Source: JBGTKH01 sp041744735
Lineage (GTDB): Bacteria; Planctomycetota; Planctomycetia; Pirellulales; Pirellulaceae
Reading direction: 5' to 3'
Assembly (NCBI GenBank): GCA_041744735.1
Contig: JBGTKH010000284.1
Location: forward strand, 1-7,882
Length of the DNA stretch: 7,882 bases
Made by a program: the position numbers and the translations under genes. The notes beneath the pieces are model-generated. The model had not been told where the DNA came from and ran no database searches. It worked only from the letters and a program-made list of their open reading frames with translations. Below, in pieces: positions 1-5,567 of this stretch; positions within the stretch are counted from its first letter, which is position 1; each line of letters begins with the position of its first letter.

Positions 1-214
1 TTTGCGGGATGTGTACGCAGACTTCGCAGCCGACGCAGCGTTCGATGTCGATTTCGCACCACGACTGCACGCCCTTCACGCCGCGGTCGCGCGTGATCAT
101 CACAATGCAATCGACCGGACAGACTTCCAGACACGACTCGCAGCCGGTGCAGTTGTCGGCGTTGATGACGGCCAATTCTTTCGGCAGTTTTTTTCGCGGC
201 CCCTGTTTAGCCAT
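1..214 (-). CDS. 4Fe-4S ferredoxin, C-terminus cut by the window edge
   Basis: This is a small iron-sulfur electron carrier, expected in the cytoplasm. The 71 visible residues run from an ATG at 214 to the left edge. A basic N-terminus (residues 3-12) precedes a canonical first cluster motif, C22-x2-C25-x2-C28-x3-C32-P33. A second motif starts at C60-x2-C63-x2-C66, but the position where the fourth cysteine usually sits (70) is proline (C-V-H-I-P). C36 and C53 are additional cysteines. In Alvin-type and related bacterial 2[4Fe-4S] ferredoxins an insertion separates the third and fourth cysteines of motif II, so the missing ligand probably lies beyond the edge. The start is supported by AAGGA (minus 227-223) eight bases upstream. 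A sigma-70-like promoter lies about 80 bases upstream, so it is probably transcribed independently of lysA. The redox partner cannot be told from the sequence. Confidence 0.9.
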   Translation of the reverse strand, partial: MAKQGPRKKLPKELAVINADNCTGCESCLEVCPVDCIVMITRDRGVKGVQSWCEIDIERCVGCEVCVHIPQ

Positions 215-296
215 CGCGGTGGTCCTTGACTACGAATCGGTAACTCGGTGCAGTTTCGAGAGATACGCATTCCTCGCGGAATCTCCCGCCGCAGCA

Positions 297-325
297 ATTA
301 TAGTTGCTATTCGGCGCCCGGCCAA
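297..325 (-). promoter_or_regulatory. Putative sigma-70 promoter of the ferredoxin gene
   Basis: On the minus strand TTGGCC (325-320) is followed after exactly 17 bases by a perfect TATAAT (302-297). Transcription would start near 290 and give a 5' leader of about 75 bases before the ferredoxin ATG at 214. It lies between the palindromic repeat at the lysA 3' end and the ferredoxin gene, where a separate promoter would be expected. This is a consensus match only; no transcript evidence is available. Confidence 0.5.
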
Positions 326-358
326 CGGGTCCTGTTCGGTCCTGTTTGACGCAACATC

Positions 359-414
359 GTAGCTTGACTCTCTGAGTCGAGACTCTGGACGCTCGACTCA
401 GAGAGTCAAGCTAC
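359..414. repeat. REPIN-like inverted GTAG hairpin pair, element 1
   Basis: Two 23-bp arms (359-381 and 392-414) are perfect reverse complements around a 10-base spacer. Each arm begins, read from outside in, with GTAG. Each arm also folds by itself: GTAG, then stem CTTGACTC, loop TCT, and stem GAGTCGAG, which is 8 pairs including one G-T. This layout matches REP doublets known in other bacteria. The right arm overlaps the lysA end, and its GTAG supplies the lysA TAG stop (413-411). In the lysA transcript the element would form a strong 3' hairpin, but no U-run follows, so it is not a typical intrinsic terminator. It is related in architecture to the elements at 3580-3654 and 4234-4306. Confidence 0.8.
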
Positions 415-1685
415 AGAGGCGGGATCGCTTCGCCGCGTGTTAGGTCGTCGAACGTCTGTCGAGCCCGCGCGAGGTGCGGCTTACCGTCGCGGATCAGAAC
501 TTCGGCGGCCAGGGGTTTCGAGTTGTAGTTGGACGCCATCACGAAGCCGTACGCGCCGGCCACTTCGATCACCAGGTATTCGCCGACCGATGCCGCGGGC
601 AACGAGCGGGTGCAGACGAATCCGCCTTCCTCTTGCGTGAAGATGTCGCCCGACTCGCACAGCGGCCCGCCGACAACCACGTCCTGCATCGCGCGGCCCG
701 AACCGTCGCCGCCGGATGGCACAACCGCGATCGGATGATAGGCGCCGTAAAGAATCGGCCGAGCTAAGTCGTTGAAGCCCGCATCGACCAAATAGAATGT
801 GTTGTTCCCCATCCGCTTAATCGCGCGAATCTCGGTGATCAGATAGCCGCTCTCGGCGACCAAGTAGCGGCCGGGTTCGATCTCCAGCGAAATCTTGTGG
901 CCAAATTTTTCTTCGAGCCGCTTGCGCGTCGCATCCCAAATCCCGAAATATCTTTCCAAGTCGACGTACGTCTGGCCCGCCTTGTACGGAACGGGCAGCC
1001 CGCCGCCGGCGCTGATCGACGTGACGGTGCGGCCGACCGTCAACGCGGCTTTCTCCAGCGCCCCGCCGACGTGCGCCAGATGCTCTAAGTCGGTGCCCGA
1101 TCCGATGTGCATGTGCACGCCGGTAATCGTCAGTCCGTGGTGATCGGCCCGCCGCAAACAGTCGTCAAGTTGCTCGTGCCAAATGCCGTGCTTGGATTGC
1201 TCGCCGCCCGTGTTCGTCTTGCGGCTGTGCCCATGCCCGAAGCCGGGATTGATTCGCAGCGTGATGTTGCGGCCCGGCGCGGCGTCGCCAAGCTGATCGA
1301 TCATGTCAGGCGAGCCAGCGTTCACGGGGATGTTGTGCTCGACCACCATTTGCAGCGCCGCACGGTCGAAGATATCGGCCGTGTAGAAAATCTGTGGAGG
1401 CTCGGCGCCCGCCTTGTATCCCGCCGCGAACGCCCGGTGAATTTCGCCCGCGCTGACCGCGTCGACCACGACGCCCTGCCGCCGCATCAAATCCAAAACG
1501 GCCAGGTTTGAGCAGGCCTTCTGCGCGTATCGGGTCACGTCAAACTTTTTCAGATCCGCAATCCGCTCGATGATCTTGGCGGCGTCGTACACGTAAGTCG
1601 GAGAACCAAACTGCCGAGCCAGCTCGACGACAGGCGCCCCAGCAATCTGCGTTCGAATCGGCGAAAACGATCCAACAACAGGCAT
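411..1685 (-). CDS. lysA: Diaminopimelate decarboxylase
   Basis: This PLP enzyme catalyses the last step of lysine synthesis, meso-diaminopimelate to L-lysine and CO2, in the cytoplasm. The 424-residue protein has the fold-type III decarboxylase layout. An N-terminal barrel carries the PLP lysine K56 in Y-A-Q-K-A, then H-I-G-S-G (193-197), G-G-G-L (227-230) and E-P-G-R (270-273). The C-terminal domain has V-D-A-G-F-N-D (300-306), the C-E-S-G-D substrate and active-site motif (343-347) and Y379 in A-G-A-Y-G. Length is normal for the family. The reading frame stays open upstream to a TTG at 1781, but that extension runs up to the preceding gene's terminator. The ATG at 1685 has GAGGA (1700-1696) ten bases upstream and leads directly into conserved sequence, so I chose it. 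The stop codon lies inside a palindromic repeat. Other group IV decarboxylases are possible, but the C-E-S-G-D and H-I-G-S-G context favours LysA. Confidence 0.95.
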   Translation of the reverse strand: MPVVGSFSPIRTQIAGAPVVELARQFGSPTYVYDAAKIIERIADLKKFDVTRYAQKACSNLAVLDLMRRQGVVVDAVSAGEIHRAFAAGYKAGAEPPQIFYTADIFDRAALQMVVEHNIPVNAGSPDMIDQLGDAAPGRNITLRINPGFGHGHSRKTNTGGEQSKHGIWHEQLDDCLRRADHHGLTITGVHMHIGSGTDLEHLAHVGGALEKAALTVGRTVTSISAGGGLPVPYKAGQTYVDLERYFGIWDATRKRLEEKFGHKISLEIEPGRYLVAESGYLITEIRAIKRMGNNTFYLVDAGFNDLARPILYGAYHPIAVVPSGGDGSGRAMQDVVVGGPLCESGDIFTQEEGGFVCTRSLPAASVGEYLVIEVAGAYGFVMASNYNSKPLAAEVLIRDGKPHLARARQTFDDLTRGEAIPPL

Positions 1686-1779
1686 ACGACCAGTGTCCTC
1701 GTAGCAAATGGGAATCGCGTAAAGAAGACAGCACGTTAACCCAAAATCGACCGTTAGAGAAGTGGTCGGGACGATGCGC

Positions 1780-1818
1780 AAAAAAAAAAGCGGCGCCGTC
1801 TTGCCGGACGGCGCCGCT
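1780..1818 (-). terminator. Strong intrinsic terminator after the exported-protein gene
   Basis: Read on the minus strand, a perfect 12-bp GC-rich stem (AGCGGCGCCGTC at 1818-1807 pairing with GACGGCGCCGCT at 1800-1789) encloses a 6-base loop. A run of ten T follows at 1789-1780 and shares its first T with the end of the stem. It begins 37 bases after the TAA of the 1856-3523 gene and ends about 95 bases before the lysA ATG. It should therefore separate the two genes into different transcripts. It is the clearest terminator in the window. Confidence 0.95.
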
Positions 1819-1855
1819 GGCGATTCTTGTTTTGTAAATGGACGCGGTGCGGGCC

Positions 1856-3523
1856 TTAAAAGTCCTGACCGGCTCCCGGACCGAACAGCTTGGCCGCTTG
1901 GCCGATCAACTGCAGCACGCCCTCTTCAACTTGCAGGCGTGTGAGCGCGCCACCGGGAATCGGTTTGCTGGTGATCGAAATGCGATCCTTGCCACCGGAG
2001 TTTTCGATCGTGGTGGCGAGGATCGTGGCCATTGGGTTTTCGTCGATCGAGGCGGCAAACTTCAGGATCGGCGTCAGCGCGATGTTGAATTGGCTGGCGG
2101 GCAACACGACGTTGGCGTCGGCGGCCGACTTGTCAATTACTTTCTTCAAGGTCTCGATGCTGTCCTTGCCGAATGCCAAGTAAACGGTTTTTGGTCCGAT
2201 GCCGATGGCGACGTCCAATTTGTCACCAAAAAACTGACGCGCCTCGACCTCGTCGTCGGGCAATGTGAAGCTCAGCGAGTGAAAGCGAATGCCGCCGTGA
2301 TTCTCCACGTCAAGTTTGACATCCGGCGCGTCCGGCTCATCCTTAGTTAGGTCGACTACCTTTTTAAACGCGGTTTCCAGTGCTGCACCATCGGACACAT
2401 AACCGCCGGCCGCGAACGTGATGGCATCGGGCTTGAGCAGAAACACCGCGCCGCCGTCCAGCTTGCCGCTTTCGACGGTCGTGCGAATGACGTCGAGGAA
2501 CGTGCCAAGCACTTCCTTCGCCGCGGCGCGCTGTTGCTCGTCTTTCAGATCCTTGTCCTTTTCAATTTCCTTGATCGCACCGTCGCGGACGGCGGCCAGC
2601 ATCAGGGCCACTTGTTCAATGTCTTCCGCCGCCAATCGGCCGCTGAAGTGCAAGGTTGCCGCAGCTTCAGGCAACAGGAAGCCGGCGTAATCCGATTTAT
2701 TTTCCGACAACATCGCCATCCGACGAGCCAAGCCCGTGCCCGGCAATGCGGTGACGCTGAAGTCGATGTATGTGGTTTTGGCAGCGCTATCGACGGCAAA
2801 GCCGAGCGTCACCTGATCCGATTCCTCGATCCAGGCCACCACCGACTTCAGCGAGTTGCGAGCCAGCTTCTCGGCCAGCTCACGATCCGGTCCACCACGC
2901 CCGCGCTGGTTTTCCAAGCTCCGCTCGAAGCCCTCGCGAATTCCTGCAACGGCTTGTTGCTTCAATGCCGGCGGAACGTTTTGCATGTTCACGCGGACGG
3001 CGATGTCGTATTGTTTCTCCAATCCGACGAGCAACGTTTCAGGCGCCTGCGGCAGATCCTTCAAGTTCGCGGCGCTGTCGGACAGAAACGCCCAACCTCC
3101 CTGCTCCTTGACAAACACCGAATTGGGTTTGTCCGTGTTAAGTTCCAAGATGCCGTCGCCAGCGTCTTTGGGTTCCCCGACCTGATCTTTCAGGGTGTCG
3201 AGCACCGTCTTCAAATCGGTCACCGGAACGAATCCGATCGCCTTCGGCTGATTCGTTTCATCGAGCGTGATGAATGCACCTGACGGTTTGGTCTTATCGA
3301 CGCCGGCCGTAAAGCCGCGGGCCATGAACTTGACCATGCCTCCCACGTCGGGAGCATTGGCCGCTTGGGACAGAAAATCCACGTCCGCCAGCAGCTCATC
3401 GACGCTGTTGACCGCAACGACCGCCACCGGCTTCACGTCTTGAGCCGGGACGCGCAGAGCCGGCACGGCAACCAATGCCAACGCGACGGCCGAGAGCAAC
3501 AAATGGTTCCAAAGAGTCTTCAC
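1856..3523 (-). CDS. Exported protein of unknown function (555 aa)
   Basis: I do not recognise a named family. Residues 1-27 look like a Sec signal peptide: a basic K2, a hydrophobic core at 8-23 and a likely cleavage after V-P-A (25-27). No other membrane segment is evident. The whole 555-residue protein contains no cysteine, which fits life outside the cytoplasm. Two parts of the mature protein look similarly built. One is roughly residues 80-160 (helix D-L-K-T-V-L-D-T-L-K-D, then G-I-L-E-L and a W-A-F-L-S-D strand). The other is roughly 365-465 (helix L-E-T-A-F-K-K-V-V-D, then G-I-R-F-H-S-L and V-Y-L-A-F-G). This suggests an old internal duplication. Residues 313-340 are a charged helix that could form a coiled coil. 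The start is GTG at 3523, fixed by AAGGAG nine bases upstream. A palindromic repeat lies about 55 bases upstream and a strong terminator follows. It resembles exported planctomycete proteins in general character only. Confidence 0.85.
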   Translation of the reverse strand: MKTLWNHLLLSAVALALVAVPALRVPAQDVKPVAVVAVNSVDELLADVDFLSQAANAPDVGGMVKFMARGFTAGVDKTKPSGAFITLDETNQPKAIGFVPVTDLKTVLDTLKDQVGEPKDAGDGILELNTDKPNSVFVKEQGGWAFLSDSAANLKDLPQAPETLLVGLEKQYDIAVRVNMQNVPPALKQQAVAGIREGFERSLENQRGRGGPDRELAEKLARNSLKSVVAWIEESDQVTLGFAVDSAAKTTYIDFSVTALPGTGLARRMAMLSENKSDYAGFLLPEAAATLHFSGRLAAEDIEQVALMLAAVRDGAIKEIEKDKDLKDEQQRAAAKEVLGTFLDVIRTTVESGKLDGGAVFLLKPDAITFAAGGYVSDGAALETAFKKVVDLTKDEPDAPDVKLDVENHGGIRFHSLSFTLPDDEVEARQFFGDKLDVAIGIGPKTVYLAFGKDSIETLKKVIDKSAADANVVLPASQFNIALTPILKFAASIDENPMATILATTIENSGGKDRISITSKPIPGGALTRLQVEEGVLQLIGQAAKLFGPGAGQDF

Positions 3524-3532
3524 AGTCTGGGT

Positions 3533-3538
3533 CTCCTT
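3533..3538 (-). promoter_or_regulatory. Ribosome binding site that fixes a GTG start
   Basis: On the minus strand AAGGAG (3538-3533) lies nine bases before the GTG at 3523. It is the strongest Shine-Dalgarno match in the window. It settles the GTG start, which places the signal peptide directly at the N-terminus. Confidence 0.85.
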
Positions 3539-3579
3539 TTAGTCGTGTCCAATAAAACTTGAATGGGAAGTCGATGGAT

Positions 3580-3654
3580 GTAGCCGAACTCGCCAGAGTT
3601 TGGTTTTCGCGAAGTTCGGCCAAAATTCGGCCAAAGTCTGGCGACTTCGGCTAC
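3580..3654. repeat. REPIN-like inverted GTAG hairpin pair, element 2
   Basis: Two 24-base arms (3580-3603 and 3631-3654) face each other, each with GTAG at its outer end. The left arm folds as GTAG, CCGAACTC, loop GCCA, GAGTTTGG. The right arm, read on the minus strand, is GTAG, CCGAAGTC, loop GCCA, GACTTTGG. The arms differ at only two positions, and the two changes compensate each other within the small hairpin. The 27-base middle plus the right-arm edge contains TTCGGCCAAA twice (3615-3624, 3626-3635). The element lies between the 3' end of infA and the 5' end of the exported-protein gene, so a minus-strand transcript from upstream would carry it in the leader. It makes a spurious open frame on the plus strand. 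Confidence 0.8.
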
Positions 3655-3893
3655 TTATACCTTTCGTCGCGGAGCGGAGTTTTGCAAAACTCGTTGCGGT
3701 CGGCTTTTGTCACTCGGGAGCGTTTGAGCCGCGACGCCACGGCTGCTTCGCCTGTAACCCGTATGAAAGTAGAGTATTTGCCGATCATCGTCCAGCAGGC
3801 GGCGGCGCGCAGCAGTAGCGTGGCAAACAAATGGTTTCCAAGAAGCTGATTCGGCGAGCGGCGCCGCGGTGGGCATCAGAGAGGTGGGATTTG
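3655..3893. other. Gene-free remainder between infA and the exported-protein gene
   Basis: The gap between the two minus-strand genes is 370 bases (3524-3893), of which 3580-3654 is a REPIN-like element. The rest has no convincing gene. The short open frames (for example 73 codons ending at 3655 on the minus strand) have unlikely composition and no clear Shine-Dalgarno. It holds a perfect 16-bp palindrome (3677-3692), an 8-bp inverted repeat (CGTCGCGG at 3665-3672 with CCGCGACG at 3729-3736) and a short echo of the downstream gene start (3822-3842). No clear infA terminator is visible and no good -35/-10 pair for the exported-protein gene could be picked. Confidence 0.6.
3677..3692. repeat. 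Perfect 16-bp palindrome GAGTTTTGCAAAACTC
   Basis: The 16 bases are fully self-complementary with no spacer. Perfect spacer-free palindromes of this length suit a dimeric DNA-binding protein, though this one is AT-rich in its core and could also be part of a degraded repeat. It lies about 150 bases upstream of the exported-protein GTG and 23 bases from the end of the REPIN-like element 2. Confidence 0.55.
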
Positions 3894-4115
3894 CTATCGC
3901 TCGCGAAACACGATCCGGCCTTTGGTCAGATCGTAGGGAGAGAGTTCCACGCGAACTTTGTCGCCCGGAACAATGCGGATGAAATGCTTCCGCATGCGAC
4001 CCGCCACATGAGCCAAAACCTCGCTGCCCGTCTCCAACTCCACGCGAAACCGCGTGTTCGCCAATGCCTGAGTCACCGTCCCGTTTACTTCGAACGCTTC
4101 TTCTTTATTCGCCAT
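3894..4115 (-). CDS. infA: Translation initiation factor IF-1
   Basis: IF-1 is a one-domain OB-fold protein that binds the A site of the 30S ribosomal subunit during initiation and works with IF-2 and IF-3. The 73-residue product matches the family over its whole length. N-E-x-F-E-V-N-G-T-V-like start, F-R-V-E-L-E-T-G-S-E-V-L-A-H (residues 23-36), G-R-M-R-K-H-F-I-R-I (39-48), P-G-D-K-V-R-V-E-L-S-P-Y-D-L (50-63) and T-K-G-R-I at the end are the classic blocks. The start is ATG at 4115, with GGAG (4125-4122) six bases upstream. A longer frame from a TTG at 4139 adds eight unrelated residues and is rejected. The gene stands alone, away from ribosomal protein genes, and has its own promoter-like sequence. 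Confidence 0.97.
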   Translation of the reverse strand: MANKEEAFEVNGTVTQALANTRFRVELETGSEVLAHVAGRMRKHFIRIVPGDKVRVELSPYDLTKGRIVFRER

Positions 4116-4172
4116 ACAGGGCTCCACTGCGATCCACAAAACTTACCGCCGCTGCGACATTAAACCGATGCT

Positions 4173-4200
4173 AATATACCACTTAAGCCGATCTCGTCCA
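4173..4200 (-). promoter_or_regulatory. Putative sigma-70 promoter of infA
   Basis: On the minus strand TGGACG (4200-4195) is followed after 16 bases by TATATT (4178-4173), which is preceded by TGG as in an extended -10. Transcription would start near 4166, giving a leader of about 50 bases. The match is moderate (four of six at -35, five of six at -10). An independent infA promoter fits the repeat element that separates infA from the upstream gene. Confidence 0.5.
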
Positions 4201-4233
4201 GCCCGCCGGAAAAGTTGGCCAGGCTAACGATGA

Positions 4234-4306
4234 GTAGCCGAAGTCGTGAGACTTCGGACGTGTGACTTCGGAAGTGAGACTTCGGAAGTGTCACCACTTC
4301 CGCTAC
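4234..4306. repeat. REPIN-like inverted GTAG hairpin pair, element 3
   Basis: GTAG (4234-4237) and CTAC (4303-4306) close an element of two small perfect hairpins. The left one is CCGAAGTC, loop GTGA, GACTTCGG (4238-4257). The right one on the minus strand is CGGAAGTG, loop GTGA, CACTTCCG (4302-4283). The arms differ from each other at four positions, yet each hairpin pairs at all eight because every change has its partner change. Its left stem CCGAAGTC is the same as the right stem of element 2. It starts six bases after the stop codon of the PLP-enzyme gene and lies just upstream of the infA promoter. Confidence 0.8.
4250..4291. repeat. Three tandem 14-bp units inside element 3
   Basis: GACTTCGGACGTGT (4250-4263), GACTTCGGAAGTGA (4264-4277) and GACTTCGGAAGTGT (4278-4291) follow one another without gaps. 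The units run from the left hairpin's inner strand into the right hairpin. They probably arose by slippage or unequal copying within the repeat element, lengthening its middle. Confidence 0.8.
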
Positions 4307-4312
4307 GAGCGC

Positions 4313-5491
4313 TCACTTCGCAAGTCCTTCGCCCAACGCATCGATAACAAACTCGCTGCTCTCCACGCCTAGCGAAAGCCGAATCGTGCCGCCAGTGATG
4401 CCCAGCGCGGCTCGCTGCTGCGGACTGAGCGCCCGGTGGCTGGTGGATTCGGGATGGCTGAGCGTTGTCGACACTTCGCCCAACGACGGACAGAACGCGA
4501 TCCGCCGCGCTGCATTGATGAACGCATCCGCAGCCGACCGGCCGCCAGCGAGCCGAAACGTTACGATCGTGCCGAACCCGCCGTCGAATTGCCGCGATGC
4601 CAACGCGTGATCGGGATGAGTGGGCAAACCTGGATAGTCAACTCGCTCGACATCTGTGCGAGTTGACAGAAACTCAGCGGCGCGAAGAGCGTTACTACAT
4701 GCCCGCACGACGCGCAAATGCATCGTGGCCAATCCGCGCGAGGCTAGCCAGCAATCAAACGGACTGCTGGCCAGTCCCCAACTCGCCAAGACCGCGGGCA
4801 CACGCTGCCAATTCGCTTCGCGCCCGCACAGCAGCCCGAGCATCACATCGCTGTGGCCGTTCATCATCTTGCTGACGCTCTCCATCACCAGATCGGCGCC
4901 CAACGACAGCGGCCGGCAAAGGGCTGGCGTGGCGAACGTGTTGTCGACCAGCAGTAGCGCCCCTCGGCCATGCGCCAATTCGCCTAGAGCAGCGATGTCA
5001 GCAACTCGCAGAATCGGATTGGCAATCGTCTCAACGACGACCAACTTTGTCTGCCGCGTAAACGCCGCAGCCGTTGCCGTTAGGTCACACGTATCGACAA
5101 ACGCGCTCTCGATTCCCAGTCGCGCCGACTCTTGTCCTAGCAGCGCCAAGCTGCGGCCGTACAACTGGTTGCTCACGACGATGTGATCGCCGTGCCGCAG
5201 TTGCGACAGCACTGCCGCCGCCATCGCTGCCATGCCCGACGAAGTCACCGCCGTACGCTCGGCTTGATGCAATTGCCGGCATTTCTCGGCAAACATGTCG
5301 GCATTTGGGTGGCCGTCGCGCTGGTATACATAGCCCGCCAGCGACCCGTTCAGCATTTGCTCGGCCTGATCGGTACTTTCGCAACACCACACCGAGGCCG
5401 GATAAATCGGCGCCGCATAAGGCCAAGTCGGCTGCGGCGGCAACTGGTCCGGCCGCGGGCAAATGTCGTCGGTTCGTTCGTTCATGTTCAT
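4313..5491 (-). CDS. PLP-dependent Cys/Met metabolism (trans-sulfuration family) enzyme
   Basis: This 392-residue protein belongs to the fold-type I family of cystathionine gamma-synthase, cystathionine gamma-lyase, methionine gamma-lyase and O-acylhomoserine sulfhydrylase. The PLP lysine is K208 in S-V-S-K-M-M-N-G-H-S-D (205-215), matching the family's S-x-x-K-x-x-x-G-H-S-D. Other landmarks are Y-x-x-R around Y54-R58 (the partner-subunit phosphate contact region), S-S-G-M-A-A (84-89), Y111 in N-Q-L-Y-G-R stacking on the cofactor, V-D-N-T-F-A-T-P (182-189), S-L-G-E-V-S-T-T-L-S-H-P (336-347) and R371 in T-I-R-L-S-L-G, the likely substrate-carboxylate contact. Length is normal. Which reaction it performs cannot be decided from sequence alone, so no symbol is given. 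Start ATG 5491 has only a weak GGA five bases upstream; ATG 5485 is an alternative. It is divergent from an amino acid transporter. Confidence 0.92.
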   Translation of the reverse strand: MNMNERTDDICPRPDQLPPQPTWPYAAPIYPASVWCCESTDQAEQMLNGSLAGYVYQRDGHPNADMFAEKCRQLHQAERTAVTSSGMAAMAAAVLSQLRHGDHIVVSNQLYGRSLALLGQESARLGIESAFVDTCDLTATAAAFTRQTKLVVVETIANPILRVADIAALGELAHGRGALLLVDNTFATPALCRPLSLGADLVMESVSKMMNGHSDVMLGLLCGREANWQRVPAVLASWGLASSPFDCWLASRGLATMHLRVVRACSNALRAAEFLSTRTDVERVDYPGLPTHPDHALASRQFDGGFGTIVTFRLAGGRSAADAFINAARRIAFCPSLGEVSTTLSHPESTSHRALSPQQRAALGITGGTIRLSLGVESSEFVIDALGEGLAK

Positions 5492-5567
5492 TGAATTCCG
5501 ATTGCGTTAGTTGCACGAGCGCTGCGAGTCGTCGAGTATACTCGCTCTGCGCGTCTAACGGAATTCA
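5492..5567. repeat. Imperfect inverted repeat framing the divergent promoter region
   Basis: TGAATTCCG at 5492-5500 and its complement CGGAATTCA at 5559-5567 form a 9-bp inverted repeat. Adding the neighbouring TTAG (5507-5510) and CTAA (5555-5558) gives 13 matching positions if a six-base insertion on the left is allowed. The repeat brackets the candidate -10 palindrome and touches the start codon of the PLP enzyme. It could be a paired operator for a regulator of both genes, but this is inference from symmetry only. Confidence 0.4.
5533..5544. promoter_or_regulatory. Palindrome with a -10 element on both strands
   Basis: CGAGTATACTCG is a perfect 12-bp palindrome. It contains TATACT, five of six matches to the sigma-70 -10 box, on the plus strand (5537-5542) and on the minus strand (5540-5535). 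The gap is shared by two divergent genes, so one melted region could serve both directions. Candidate -35 boxes are weak: plus-strand TTGCAC (5511-5516) has a 20-base spacer, and minus-strand TTCCGT (5563-5558) has 17. Starts would lie near 5549 (plus) and 5528 (minus). Confidence 0.45.

Noticed and set aside
2534..3283. Plus-strand open frame of 249 codons
   Set aside because: It is the antisense shadow of the exported-protein gene, with His/Gln/Arg-rich composition and no domain.
3559..3849. Plus-strand open frame of 96 codons between infA and the exported-protein gene
   Set aside because: Its first third is the REPIN-like repeat translated, and it has no Shine-Dalgarno or recognisable domain.
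3858..3867. GCGGCGCCGC downstream of infA as its terminator
   Set aside because: It is a spacer-free palindrome with no loop and no T-run, likely chance in GC-rich sequence.
3655..3876. Minus-strand open frame of 73 codons
   Set aside because: Arg-rich composition typical of a chance frame in GC-rich DNA, and no clear Shine-Dalgarno.
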